A stretch of DNA of 64,000 bases from CAXXOK01 sp035353615 (GCA_035353615.1 DAOPZY010000007.1:1-64000), one strand, 5' to 3'. Counted from the stretch's first letter, positions 46,101 through 54,150 are shown. Numbers and translations are program-made. Notes: generated by a model from the letters alone, not told the origin.

Positions 46101-46765
46101 CCGGATATGGCGAGAGCGTCGCGGCCATGATGGCGCAGGCGCGCGCGCAGGGTCGCGTGAGCCTGCTGGAAAGCCTGCTTTTGCTCAATTTTGGGTTTCT
46201 GTTCCGGCTGTGCGGAGAAATGCTGGACCGTTGCGACCGGGCGGAGGAAAGCCGGGCGCAGTTGCGCCCGCGCATGGAAATCTGCGTTGCGGGCAACGGC
46301 GGGCAATTCCTGAAGTATTTTGACGAGGACGCGCGCAATAAGCTGTTCCGGCTGGCGCTTTCGGGGCTGAACCCGCGCCACCCGGTGCAGGAACTGTTGC
46401 TGGTGCAAAGCCGCCACCCGAAACAGGAGGTGGCGATTGGTCTTTTAGCGGACGACAGCCGCCTGCGAAGCTCCGTGCAGGGCACAGAAGCGATCAGCCC
46501 CGCGCAGGCGGCGGCCGCCGATCCGGACAAACGCCGCCACTTGCTCAGGGAATACCTGCTGGCGTTTTACGCCGCGTTTCCGCAGGCGGGGGAAAAGCTG
46601 ATGGGCAACGCCTTTGACCCGGAGGGCGGCGCGCGCCTTGTGCGCCTGAAGCCCGCCGCGGAAATTGAGCTGGAAGCGATTTTGGATAACGAGTTGAGCG
46701 AGGGCGACGAGTTTTCCGGCTACGTGCGCGCCTTTGCCGGCATGAAGCGTTTGTGGGGCATCTGA
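43124..46765 (+). CDS. Giant actin/Hsp70-fold ATPase
   Basis: 1213 residues. The C-terminal half has the three nucleotide-binding boxes of the actin/Hsp70/FtsA fold. Phosphate-1 is AVAIDFGSNATTV (about 688-700), phosphate-2 is LNMDVGGGTTDLSVW (about 902-916) and the adenosine motif is CVAGNGGQF (about 1053-1061). The N-terminal 680 residues show no recognised domain and no membrane segments. The overall plan is reminiscent of SrfB-like Hsp70-family proteins, but I would not assign it to them. ATG 43124 is preceded by GGAGGAAAACCC and overlaps the tubulin-like stop. It is the last gene of the cluster, followed by an eroded hairpin-chain repeat and a terminator-like module. Confidence 0.72.
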   Translation: MKRNRKDERKAELDRNTSYLTLLPTMDEGFHTGYQTRAGVVSDGNQKPHEWLESVARNLLTPGEDVGYAIPDVLAGEAQLRRLMRLPFEDAMRHQEMLDWRGALATLLLWDGWAQDDTWPQLACENMLDGESGDFIKSVRAALPAGREKFGLWLFTLSVERDGVPERKAIGMLSPTVALAPAANPGDLSSLLPECVRWYNRKRKRFEDPCSWLGEADRARLVQRLRYLQALNERAELKSVLYAADASLCGLLDHFVSDLMARRGSWRERLEAGDPRAERELYIRTLAVYGLGEISVLPGLTRRDDPLSLSELAQNPLLARLAPTNTVAPAELGGASAVTYSYQGKAFAMESPLYLLEPANAPEEMDTLRQLWQELSLPAQFDGEWNRQIARRFLALANRLTGRLGASRKVIAMLREWSQRHAAYRESGDRSVAFQLPLKDAPATLAGLSAEMIGLTDPSVLTGAFSDCLLLCEGVMPFHLPVLNDRCAVRGAENLYAVPPISSALALWLSETAGDAQEDYFRPTLPEDAFAFEAFEDEEGRKVRAHMRLTRRRRAEGAAFQNRIELTRVYRMGAEFAEGMAVPVAARELPTVRFWPAARLAAGQWSAYYVLSQKPDAVDVAVPTGNGWAQGEPRRAVDDSERSTPTERRWQIARTERWPLYVGLMRGKLCLGALPNDEPLSQLKREGPAAVAIDFGSNATTVMMRQGEHIRPAALSPRLLKTLLQGRSGDDLLLPDELLPAVTYQDEARPSTFGSVMDLFGDDEEKWNAPLIDGHIYYPRDLASLLRKNPNTLYYDLKWGDESYQVRCLRLFIKQTMLQASLAARLSGSPSVSWRVSMPNAMPLPRQEAYLETVRGLAREVAAETGMPLTQGVPAALFASENQADGLYFRRRNEVNARSGYLNMDVGGGTTDLSVWLGGAPFATLETSLLLGCRQILFESLSARHRDEFEADFARAEDGLKNLVRDLTRAFARGDASLRARQKNVFLLDAFFAGYGESVAAMMAQARAQGRVSLLESLLLLNFGFLFRLCGEMLDRCDRAEESRAQLRPRMEICVAGNGGQFLKYFDEDARNKLFRLALSGLNPRHPVQELLLVQSRHPKQEVAIGLLADDSRLRSSVQGTEAISPAQAAAADPDKRRHLLREYLLAFYAAFPQAGEKLMGNAFDPEGGARLVRLKPAAEIELEAILDNELSEGDEFSGYVRAFAGMKRLWGI

Positions 46766-46845
46766 GCGGACCTTGGAAGGTTCGGGTCACCCGCCGGCGG
46801 ATCGGAACAACGCAGCCATACTGTAAGTCAGACTGCTGAAAAACC

Positions 46846-46935
46846 CTCGCCGCAACGAAAAGGGGTCAGGGGCAATGCTCCTGTGGGGCACGGCGGCGAG
46901 GCCCCCTGCCCGTCGGAGCCCTTATGCGGCAACCT
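46846..46935 (+). repeat. Degenerate hairpin-chain repeat after the actin-like gene
   Basis: TCGCCGCAACGAAAAGGGGT, then GGGGCAATGCTCCTG and CCCCTGCCCGTCGGAGCCC keep the module order. Same polarity as the preceding gene. The remaining 46971-47221 shows nothing recognised. Confidence 0.45.
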
Positions 46936-46940
46936 GTAAA

Positions 46941-46970
46941 CACCACGGGTGCCGAAGGCACAATGGGGTG
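46941..46970 (+). repeat. Terminator-like module, eroded copy
   Basis: CACC (46941-46944) pairs with GGTG (46967-46970) and encloses TGCC-GAA-GGCA-CAAT. The core matches the modules at 56946 and 60966. There is no T-tract. Confidence 0.45.
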
Positions 46971-47221
46971 CGGCTTATGGACTCTATCCGGTCTGCCAAC
47001 GGGCTGGCTGTATGAAGTTCCCTTGGCTAAAGGATAACCCTCCGCGCCGCCGATTGGCGGGCAGAAAACCGCAAGGGCTACAACGAAACAACCTGGGCGC
47101 AACGCCGGCCGGCAATGCCTCAATACCGCGGGCTATACCGTTTGCACCCCGAAGCATTTGCGAGAGCCTGCAACACGCAACGCCTTGGTTTGCGCCGGAG
47201 GCGCGCCCTGTGCGCCCCCGG

Positions 47222-47923
47222 TTACGCCTTTTCCAACCCAAGCGCCAGCCGGGCGGCTTTTTCGGCGTGCACAACCGTGGTGTCTAAAAGCGGCACCGGC
47301 GTATCCGTTTGGCTTACCAGCATGCCGATTTCGGTGCAGCCGAGGATCGCGGCCTGCGCGCCCGCGTCCGCCATGCGCCGGATCACCCGGAGGTAGGCTT
47401 CCCTGCTCTGCGGCAGCACACGGCCAAAGCAAAGCTCGTCAAAGATCACGCGGTGCAGCATCTCGCGCTCCTCCGGCGTGGGGATATCCACCTGAAGGCC
47501 GCGCGCGCGGAGGCGTTCCCGGTAAAAATCCTGCTCCATGGTGTAGCGCGTGCCCAGCAGCGCCACGCGGGCGTAGCCGGCGGCGAGCGCTGCGTCGGCG
47601 GTCGCGTCCGCAATGTGGATGAAAGGCACGCGGATCGCTTCTTCAATTTGCGCGCAGCTTTTGTGCATGGTGTTGGTGCCCAGCAGCACAAAATCCGCCC
47701 CGCCGCATTCCAGCCGCCGGGCCGCGTCCGCGAGCAGCTCGCCCACGGCTGTCCAATCCTCCTTGCGCTGCTCGGCCTCCACCTCGGCAAAGTCTACGCT
47801 GTACAGCAATATCTTTGCGCTGTGGTACCCCCCCAGCGCCCCGTTTACGCGCTCGTTGACAATCCGGTAATACGTTTGGGTGCTTTCCCAGCTCATGCCG
47901 CCGATGAGTCCAATGGTTTTCAT
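47222..47923 (-). CDS. Aspartate/glutamate racemase family protein, YgeA-type
   Basis: 233 residues, two-domain Asp/Glu racemase fold. IGLIGGMSWESTQTYY is the family start. The first catalytic position is Thr in LLGTNTMHK, where classic Asp/Glu racemases have Cys, and the second is Cys in ILGCTEIG. The same Thr/Cys pair is found in E. coli YgeA, a broad-specificity amino-acid racemase. It may provide D-amino acids for the wall. ATG 47923 follows GGGAGGGTTGCGC; the open frame extends 41 codons further with no ribosome-binding site. Divergent from the glycosyltransferase gene. Confidence 0.88.
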   Translation of the reverse strand: MKTIGLIGGMSWESTQTYYRIVNERVNGALGGYHSAKILLYSVDFAEVEAEQRKEDWTAVGELLADAARRLECGGADFVLLGTNTMHKSCAQIEEAIRVPFIHIADATADAALAAGYARVALLGTRYTMEQDFYRERLRARGLQVDIPTPEEREMLHRVIFDELCFGRVLPQSREAYLRVIRRMADAGAQAAILGCTEIGMLVSQTDTPVPLLDTTVVHAEKAARLALGLEKA

Positions 47924-47954
47924 GCGCAACCCTCCCTGTTGGTAAATTGCAGGG

Positions 47955-47983
47955 ATTGTACAGCGAAACCCGCGCCGCGTCAA
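47955..47983 (-). promoter_or_regulatory. Promoter of the racemase gene
   Basis: On the minus strand TTGACG (47978-47983), 17 bp, TACAAT (47955-47960), 32 bp before the start codon. Confidence 0.7.
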
Positions 47984-47992
47984 GAGGGATGT

Positions 47993-48021
47993 TTGACAAA
48001 CCGCCCCCCGCATGGTATCCT
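47993..48021 (+). promoter_or_regulatory. Promoter of the glycosyltransferase gene
   Basis: Perfect TTGACA (47993-47998), 17 bp, TATCCT (48016-48021). Back to back with the racemase promoter, with the two -35 boxes 9 bp apart. Confidence 0.65.
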
Positions 48022-48071
48022 TTGGCTGATTGTTCCGCCTGTTCAAAAAACGCGCTTCGGAGGCGTTACCG

Positions 48072-49010
48072 ATGAAAATTGCCGTTCTGGTGCCCTGCTA
48101 TAACGAGGCGAAAACCGTTGCCCGCGTGGTAACGGACTACCGCGCCGCGCTGCCCGAGGCCGATATCTACGTGTATGACAACAACTCCACCGACGGCACC
48201 GACGAAATCGCGCGCGCCGCCGGGGCGATTGTGCGCTACGAACGGCGGCAGGGCAAAGGCAACGTGATCCGCACCATGTTTCGGGAAATTGACGCCGACG
48301 CCTACCTGATGATCGACGGCGACGATACCTACGCCGCCGACAACGCGCGCGAAATGGTGGAGCTGGTGCTGAACCGCAAAGTGGATATGGTGGTGGGCGA
48401 CCGGCTCAGCTCCACCTACTTTACGGAAAACAAGCGGCCTTTCCACAATTTTGGCAACACGCTGGTGCGCTCGCTGGTCAACCGGATTTTTAAGGGCAAC
48501 ATTGCCGACCTGATGACCGGATACCGCGCGTTCAGCTACCAGTTTGTCAAATCGTTCCCCGTGCTTTCCAAGGGGTTTGAAATCGAAACGGAAATGAGCA
48601 TCCACGCGCTGGACAAAAACCTTTCCATCCAGAGCGTGCCCGTGGGTTATAAAGACCGCCCCGCCGACAGCCCCAGCAAGCTGAACACCTACACCGACGG
48701 CTTTAAGGTGCTGCGCACCGTGGCGCGCCTGTACAAGGAATACCGGCCGATGTCATTTTTCGGGATTTTTACGCTGGTTTTCGCGCTGGCGGGGGGGGTT
48801 TTGTTCCTGCCCGTTCTGGCGGAATACCTGCGCACGGGGCTTGTGCCGCGTTTTCCGACGCTGATTGTTTCCGGCGTGCTGATGACGCTGGCCATCCTGA
48901 TGCTCGTCTGCGGCCTGATTTTGGATACGGTGGCCAAAAAGCACCGGCAGCTGTTTGAAGTCAACCTGAACATTCTCCGGCTGCTGCACGGGCGTTCCGA
49001 CCCGCGCTGA
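48072..49010 (+). CDS. Family 2 glycosyltransferase (polyprenyl-phosphate sugar transferase type)
   Basis: 312 residues. A GT-A domain (1-230) has VLVPCYNEAKTVARVV, YVYDNNSTDGTDE and the metal-binding IDGDDTY motif. It is followed by two C-terminal hydrophobic helices (about 233-255 and 265-290). The RLSSTYF-to-DLMTGYRAFS region resembles dolichyl-phosphate glucose/mannose synthases, which load a sugar on a lipid carrier at the cytoplasmic face. ATG 48072 follows GGAGGCGTTACCG. The next gene encodes a large polytopic membrane protein that could use the lipid-linked sugar. Confidence 0.87.
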   Translation: MKIAVLVPCYNEAKTVARVVTDYRAALPEADIYVYDNNSTDGTDEIARAAGAIVRYERRQGKGNVIRTMFREIDADAYLMIDGDDTYAADNAREMVELVLNRKVDMVVGDRLSSTYFTENKRPFHNFGNTLVRSLVNRIFKGNIADLMTGYRAFSYQFVKSFPVLSKGFEIETEMSIHALDKNLSIQSVPVGYKDRPADSPSKLNTYTDGFKVLRTVARLYKEYRPMSFFGIFTLVFALAGGVLFLPVLAEYLRTGLVPRFPTLIVSGVLMTLAILMLVCGLILDTVAKKHRQLFEVNLNILRLLHGRSDPR

Positions 49011-49040
49011 GGCGCGTGGCACGCCCGGAAAGGAAGGGTT

Positions 49041-51203
49041 ATGCCAGCAAAACAAACCCTGACCCTCCATCGGTTTTTGCGCCTGGCGGGCTGTGTGCTC
49101 GCGGGCGCGTTGTGTATGCTTGCCTTTACGGTGCCGCCCGAAGGGTATGTGGGCATCAGCGACCCGCCCCTGAGGGCCGGCAGCACGGTTTGGTGCCTGT
49201 ACGCCGCCGCGCTGGCCGGGCTTTTTTGGCTGTATACCGGCAAACGCCGGGCGCGGCTTTCCGCCGGCATGATGCTGACCGGGCTTTTATTTGGCGCGGT
49301 CAACTTTCTGGCGACCACGCTTTTTGCCTATGATACCTGGGACACGCTCGCTTCCGCGCCCGCCTTGATCCGCGCGGCGCTGTGCGTATTGGGGCAGGCC
49401 GCCGTGATGGCGGCGGGCCTTGCGCTGGTGTGCGAGTGGCTGGAGGGCGTTTGGGACAGCCGGGACAAGCGCCCGTCGGTAGCCTTTGCGCACGCCCGGC
49501 CGGACGCTCCGGCAGGCCATGCGCAAAGCAGTGCGGATTGCCTTCCTGCGGACGCAAGCGATGATTGGAACGCTGAGCCGGACGCGGCGCATATGGCAAC
49601 CCCGGCGATGGATTTGCCGCTTCCTGTTATGGAACCGACGGGTGATTCAAGCCCAGCGGGGCGTGTTGCGGATTGCCTTCCTGCGGACGCAAGCGATGCC
49701 TTGAACGCTGAGCCGGATGCGGCGCGCGCTGTGACCCCGGATCGGTTTGGGCTGCGGCGGCGGTATAGGCGGCTTGCCGATCGCTTCCCGAGGCTGGACG
49801 CGTGGCGCAGACGCCATCCAGTGGCCAGCGTGGCGTTGCTGCTGCTGGTTTGCTGGTCGCCATACCTGATCGTTTTTTACCCCGGCACCATCATTTGGGA
49901 TATGGGCGAAATGCTTGGCATGCTCTACGGCCTGCGGCCCATGACCACGTGGCACCCGGTGTTTGCCACATGGCTGTTCGGGGGCGCGGTGGCGCTGGGC
50001 CGGCTGTTTGGCAGCGACAACCTGGGCGCGTTTCTGTTTACGGCGCTCCAAAGCGTCGCCATGGCCTACGCGCTGGCGAGGGTTATTCGACTGCTTCGAA
50101 AATTTGGGCTGGGGCCGGGCTGGCGACTGGCGGCGCTTGCGCTTTTCGGGCTGACGCCGATTTTTGGCTCGTTCGCTCAGGCGGTGGGCAAGGACACGCT
50201 TTATACGGCGGCCATTTTGATGGTCACGGTGTACACGGTGGAAACGCTACGCTTCGGCGCGCCGCGCGGCAGGGCGCTGATGGGTTATGCAGCGTGGACC
50301 CTGCTGGCCTGCCTTGTGCGCAATAACGGGCTGTACGTGGCGGCCGGCGCGGCGGCGCTGGTGGTCGCGTTTGGTCTGCGGGGCCGCGCAAGGCTGCGGG
50401 TAGGCGGCGCGCTGGCGGCGGCGCTCGGGCTGGCCATCGGCTTTTCCGGCGTGCTGGTGCCCGCGCTTGGCATCCGGGACGCCACGGCCTCGGGCCTGTA
50501 CTCGGTTTGTTTTCAGCAAAGCGCGCGGGTGTTGCGCGACCACGCTGATACCGTGACCCCGGAAGAATATGCCGAAATTGACCTTGTTTTGGACGCGAAA
50601 AACCTGCCGACGCTCTACGAACCGGTGATTTCCGACCCGGTCAAGTATACCTTCCGGCAATACGGCGAAGGCCGCGAAGCCGAAACGGCGGCCCTGACCC
50701 GGTACCGCCAAACCTGGCTTTCGATGCTGCGCAAATATCCGCTCACCTATTTGGAAGCGTTTGTGGCGGGCAACAGCGGCTATTATGCCTTTACCCCGAA
50801 AATTGACGCGGCCCGCACCTACAACCAGCAGGGCGGGATCCGTTTTGTGTTTGAAACCTACGAGCTGGGCGCGGACGCGCGCTACCTGCATACCACGCAA
50901 ATTGAGGCGCTGAAAACCGCGCGCACGCTGCTGGCGGCCTATTCCCGCGGGTGGCGGCGCGTGCCGGCCTTGGAGCTTTTCCTGTTTTGCCCGGTGTACA
51001 CGTGGCTTTTGGTGGCGGCGGGGCTGTCGCTGGCGCGGCGCGGCTATTGGCGGGCGCTGATCGCCTTTGCCCCGGCCTTGCTGAGCCTTGGCGTGTGCCT
51101 GCTGTCGCCGGTGGATGATTATTTCCGCTATTTTTTGCCGATTGTCGCCATGACGCCGCTGCTGTTGGGCCTTGCGCGCACGGAGAAAAATACGGCCGCG
51201 TAA
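49041..51203 (+). CDS. Large polytopic membrane protein (putative GT-C-like, unassigned)
   Basis: 720 residues with four N-terminal membrane segments (about 10-150), a hydrophilic linker (about 150-255) and roughly nine more helices. After WSPYLIVFYPGTIIWDMGEM come an extracytoplasmic segment with WHPVFATW and then VGKDTLYTA, a layout seen in uncharacterised clostridial membrane glycosyltransferase-like proteins. No catalytic motif can be named. The linker holds two copies of ADCLPADASD with NAEPDAA, encoded by a DNA repeat at 49536 and 49671. AAAGGAAGGGTT precedes the ATG. It follows the glycosyltransferase by 30 bp, so a shared glycolipid or polymer pathway is likely. Confidence 0.65.
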   Translation: MPAKQTLTLHRFLRLAGCVLAGALCMLAFTVPPEGYVGISDPPLRAGSTVWCLYAAALAGLFWLYTGKRRARLSAGMMLTGLLFGAVNFLATTLFAYDTWDTLASAPALIRAALCVLGQAAVMAAGLALVCEWLEGVWDSRDKRPSVAFAHARPDAPAGHAQSSADCLPADASDDWNAEPDAAHMATPAMDLPLPVMEPTGDSSPAGRVADCLPADASDALNAEPDAARAVTPDRFGLRRRYRRLADRFPRLDAWRRRHPVASVALLLLVCWSPYLIVFYPGTIIWDMGEMLGMLYGLRPMTTWHPVFATWLFGGAVALGRLFGSDNLGAFLFTALQSVAMAYALARVIRLLRKFGLGPGWRLAALALFGLTPIFGSFAQAVGKDTLYTAAILMVTVYTVETLRFGAPRGRALMGYAAWTLLACLVRNNGLYVAAGAAALVVAFGLRGRARLRVGGALAAALGLAIGFSGVLVPALGIRDATASGLYSVCFQQSARVLRDHADTVTPEEYAEIDLVLDAKNLPTLYEPVISDPVKYTFRQYGEGREAETAALTRYRQTWLSMLRKYPLTYLEAFVAGNSGYYAFTPKIDAARTYNQQGGIRFVFETYELGADARYLHTTQIEALKTARTLLAAYSRGWRRVPALELFLFCPVYTWLLVAAGLSLARRGYWRALIAFAPALLSLGVCLLSPVDDYFRYFLPIVAMTPLLLGLARTEKNTAA

Positions 51204-51288
51204 ACGCGCGCCCGGCGCACTTAAAAACACGCTTGGAATGCCGGAAGGGCCGTCGAGCGGCCACTAAGCTTCGACTCAGCGCGGCATC

Positions 51289-51309
51289 CGCCATAGCGCG
51301 GCGTTTTTT
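51289..51309 (+). terminator. Possible weak terminator
   Basis: CGCC/GGCG short stem followed by TTTTTT (51304-51309), between converging genes. The stem is short, so confidence is low. Confidence 0.3.
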
Positions 51310-51361
51310 GGCTTGTGCGTTCAAAAATCAGGATCGGTCGATCCGGACAAAGCTTAGCAGC

Positions 51362-52690
51362 CTAACAGTAATGGGGCAGGCCGTCGTCCTCTGTGGGCAG
51401 AGGGATCTGCAAACCCAGCACGGCGGGCCATTCGCCGCGCTCGGCGATGATGAAGCCCATCAGCATCCCCAGATGGGTGTGCAGGTGGCGCATCTGCCCC
51501 ACCATCAGCGTAAGCCGTGAGTAGGGGCTGCCTTCGGGGCAGGCGGTCAGCGCGCGGTCGCTGAGCGCGTTCAGGTAGGCGCGAAGCCGAACCGTAATTT
51601 CCGCCAGATAGGTTTCCAGCGACAATGGGGAAAGCGCGGGGCCGTCCACGGTCAAATCCAGATTGTTCAGGCCCGGCCGGTGAATGGCAGGCTCATGGAT
51701 TTCCTGCGGGTTGATAAACCAGTGATCCAGCGAATGCAGCATATGATAGGCGTGCCGCCACAGGGGCGCGCCGCAGTATTCCCGCTCCCACAGGCCGCTG
51801 TCCGCGGCGCAGCGGAGCACGTTTCTCACCTCCCACAGGGCGCGTTCCGTCAGTTCCGCGAGGGTGTTTACCTCGCTTCGGGCGGCGGAATCCGCCGGGG
51901 ACGCGACAGGGAGAGCCTCCGCCTGCGCGGGCCGTGGCTCCGCCTGAGCGATGCGGGCGGCCTCAAAGCGAAGCCCTGCCGCGCGGAGGCCCGGCATCGC
52001 CGCCTGTCGCTTGTCTGAGCCATCGGCTTCCGCCTGCGTAGCTTGCGTGCCCGCGGGGGCAATGCTTGCCTCGCCGGGGCAGTCCGCAGCGGCGACGGCC
52101 CCCGCGACTGCCTCGGGAGCGTCGCTGTTTACAGCGGAATGCACACGGTGTTTTTTCCGGAATCGCTTGCTGTAGCGCTCCTCCTCGCTGAACACGCAAC
52201 CGCAGTATTTTTGGATGTACAGGTTCAGCGCCCGCGCCTCCTCCTGCCCCTGCCGAAACAGCGGGCGAAAATCGCGGTATAAAAACGCCACCCCAAACTC
52301 CTGCGCGGCCTGCTCGGCGGCCGCGCGGAGCAGCTCGTGGTTTTGGTAAGGGCTGATGAACAGGGTGCTTGAAAAATGCGTGAAGCCGTGCTCCGCCGCA
52401 TAGCGGGCGGTTTGCCGCATCCGCGCCGCGTAACACACGAGGCAGCGCCCCGTGATGTTTTCCGCCACGGCCTGGGTAAAAGGCCGCAGCCCGTATTCAT
52501 CTTCCAACAGTAATGAAAGGCCGATGGTTTTGGCGTATTCCACAAGCGTATCCCGGCGCGCTCGGTACTCCGTATAGGGGTGAATGTTTGGGTTGAACCA
52601 GTAGCCGGTCGGCTCCAGCCCCTCGCCGCGAAGGCTTTGAATGCAGGCAACGGAACAGGGCGCGCAGCAAATGTGCAGGAGTAGCTTCAT
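51362..52690 (-). CDS. queH: Epoxyqueuosine reductase QueH fused to a DinB-like domain
   Basis: 442 residues. Residues 1-180 are QueH: HICCAPCS (Cys8, 9, 12), GRCLVCYAARM (Cys83, 86) and YCGCVFSEEERYSK (Cys163, 165) supply the metal and iron-sulfur ligands. QueH reduces epoxyqueuosine to queuosine in tRNA. Residues about 181-272 form an Ala/Pro/Glu-rich linker. Residues about 275-442 look like a DinB/YfiT four-helix bundle, with possible metal histidines in HAYHMLHSLDHWF and MRHLHTHLGML. QueH is normally about 180-220 residues and stand-alone, so the second domain is unusual. The start is at the conserved N-terminus (ATG 52690). Confidence 0.87.
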   Translation of the reverse strand: MKLLLHICCAPCSVACIQSLRGEGLEPTGYWFNPNIHPYTEYRARRDTLVEYAKTIGLSLLLEDEYGLRPFTQAVAENITGRCLVCYAARMRQTARYAAEHGFTHFSSTLFISPYQNHELLRAAAEQAAQEFGVAFLYRDFRPLFRQGQEEARALNLYIQKYCGCVFSEEERYSKRFRKKHRVHSAVNSDAPEAVAGAVAAADCPGEASIAPAGTQATQAEADGSDKRQAAMPGLRAAGLRFEAARIAQAEPRPAQAEALPVASPADSAARSEVNTLAELTERALWEVRNVLRCAADSGLWEREYCGAPLWRHAYHMLHSLDHWFINPQEIHEPAIHRPGLNNLDLTVDGPALSPLSLETYLAEITVRLRAYLNALSDRALTACPEGSPYSRLTLMVGQMRHLHTHLGMLMGFIIAERGEWPAVLGLQIPLPTEDDGLPHYC

Positions 52691-52710
52691 AACGGTTCGC
52701 CTCCACGCCT

Positions 52711-52739
52711 ATTGTAGCACAAACCCCGCGCTGGGCAAA
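52711..52739 (-). promoter_or_regulatory. Possible promoter and hairpin before queH
   Basis: On the minus strand TTTGCC (52734-52739), 17 bp, TACAAT (52711-52716). A perfect inverted repeat, ACCCCGCGCT/AGCGCGGGGT (52723-52748), spans the -35 and spacer and could be an operator or an upstream terminator. Confidence 0.4.
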
Positions 52740-52899
52740 GCGCGGGGTCGGCATGCGATTGCTCCGAAAAAACCAACGCCCCGCCAAGCCGGAAGGGCGC
52801 GGGTTCGACTCAGTCGTTTTTCCGTGAATATCGAAAGCGTCTGACCGGCCCGTGAATGTAAAAAACCTTACCAAATGCGCGGGAGTGGGCGCAAAACTG

Positions 52900-52928
52900 T
52901 TCCGATTCAGGCGGCGTTATGCTATACT
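52900..52928 (+). promoter_or_regulatory. Promoter of the CHAP-domain gene
   Basis: TTCCGA (52900-52905), 17 bp, TATACT (52923-52928), 27 bp before the start codon. Confidence 0.5.
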
Positions 52929-52955
52929 AGGGATACCCAAAGGAGATGGATGGAC

Positions 52956-53969
52956 ATGCGAAAACCGCGCAACGCGCTTTGCCTTCTGCTGTCGGCTGTT
53001 CTTTTATGCACGGCGGGCACGGCGCTGGCGGGAAATCAGGACGCTCTGTTTGAGCAGGCTGCCGCCGCGTTGCTTTCCCCCCGGGAGGCCGCGCTGCAAA
53101 GCGGCGCGTACACGCTACGCGCAGGCGCGAGCGCTTATGTGCCCGACGTTGCGCCGGAGATTACCCCTTATGATCAGTTGGACGCGCTGACCATGCCGGC
53201 GGTAAACGGCACATTTGACTCCTCCGACCCGGCTGTGGTGACCGTGGACGCAAACGGCCTGATGACGGGCGTCGCCGAGGGCGAGGCGACCGTTACCTAC
53301 CGCGCGGCAACGGGGGACGTAAGCTATGCCGTAACCGTGCGGAAGGACGCGATGCCGGAGCTTGCCAAGGCGATGGTGTACGTGGCCAAGCATGAGTTTT
53401 ACACCGTAAAACGCGCCCGTTTGCCGAAATATAACCAATATGCCAAATGGTATTACGGTAAAAAGAAAGAGGTCGGCTGGTGTTCGGTGTTTACCATCTG
53501 GTGCGCGAACGCCAGCGGCAACAACCCCTTGCAGGAAGAAAGCCTGACAACCCTGCCGGATACGGACGTGGTGTATTTCCGCGAAGGGCAGGTTGGCAAC
53601 CAGTATGACGGCTTTATGAAGCTGAACCGTTTCGTGAGCGTGCCGCGCCCCGGGTATCTGGTGATTTATGCGGACATGAGCAACGGCTACCGCACCACGC
53701 ATATCGGCGTCGTGGTGGACGCGGTGGACCGCGGCGACGGCATCTATCAGGTAACCACGGTGGAAGGCAACATGAGCAACACCGTGAAAAGCTATTGCTA
53801 CCTGTATGACAGCAACGCCGCCAACAACACCGTGGGCGTGGAAAAGGGCCAAAAGCTCAAGCGCAACATGAGCGAGCTTCCGGCGGCGGAACAGACCGAC
53901 CCGCTGGAGCAATACACGCTGCATACCGATCACTGGAGCGTGTTCGGCTTTGGCGCAAGCTGGCTGTAA
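52956..53969 (+). CDS. Secreted CHAP-domain protein with a bacterial Ig-like domain
   Basis: 337 residues. A signal peptide (1-25, cleavage after GTALA) leads to a BIG_2-like Ig domain (about 60-115: FDSSDPAVVTVDANGLMTGV, then GEATVTY). A CHAP/NlpC-like amidase domain (about 130-300) has the probable nucleophile Cys in VGWCSVFTIWC, His in THIGVVVDAV and the third residue around TVEGNMSN. The likely role is peptidoglycan amide cleavage outside the cell. Two ATG codons lie close together; 52956 is 9 nt after AAAGGAG, while 52950 is only 3 nt away, so I prefer 52956. Monocistronic. Confidence 0.83.
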   Translation: MRKPRNALCLLLSAVLLCTAGTALAGNQDALFEQAAAALLSPREAALQSGAYTLRAGASAYVPDVAPEITPYDQLDALTMPAVNGTFDSSDPAVVTVDANGLMTGVAEGEATVTYRAATGDVSYAVTVRKDAMPELAKAMVYVAKHEFYTVKRARLPKYNQYAKWYYGKKKEVGWCSVFTIWCANASGNNPLQEESLTTLPDTDVVYFREGQVGNQYDGFMKLNRFVSVPRPGYLVIYADMSNGYRTTHIGVVVDAVDRGDGIYQVTTVEGNMSNTVKSYCYLYDSNAANNTVGVEKGQKLKRNMSELPAAEQTDPLEQYTLHTDHWSVFGFGASWL

Positions 53970-54150
53970 AGCGCCCGAGCGCAAGGATAACCCGGAAGGG
54001 CCGCACAAGGGCGCGGGTACGGCATGCCGCCCGCGCGAAGCAAGCTTTCCCCCAACCGGGCCGATCAGGCGCGCGCGGAAAGCCCACCAGCGCAAACCCC
54101 TCTGTGAACCCATTCCTGAAAACCGTGAATCAATATAAGGAGGAACCATC

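Noticed and set aside
52723..52748. Strong rho-independent terminator at the ACCCCGCGCT palindrome
   Set aside because: The palindrome is perfect but lacks a T-tract on either strand and lies over the queH promoter, so an operator-like role is as likely.
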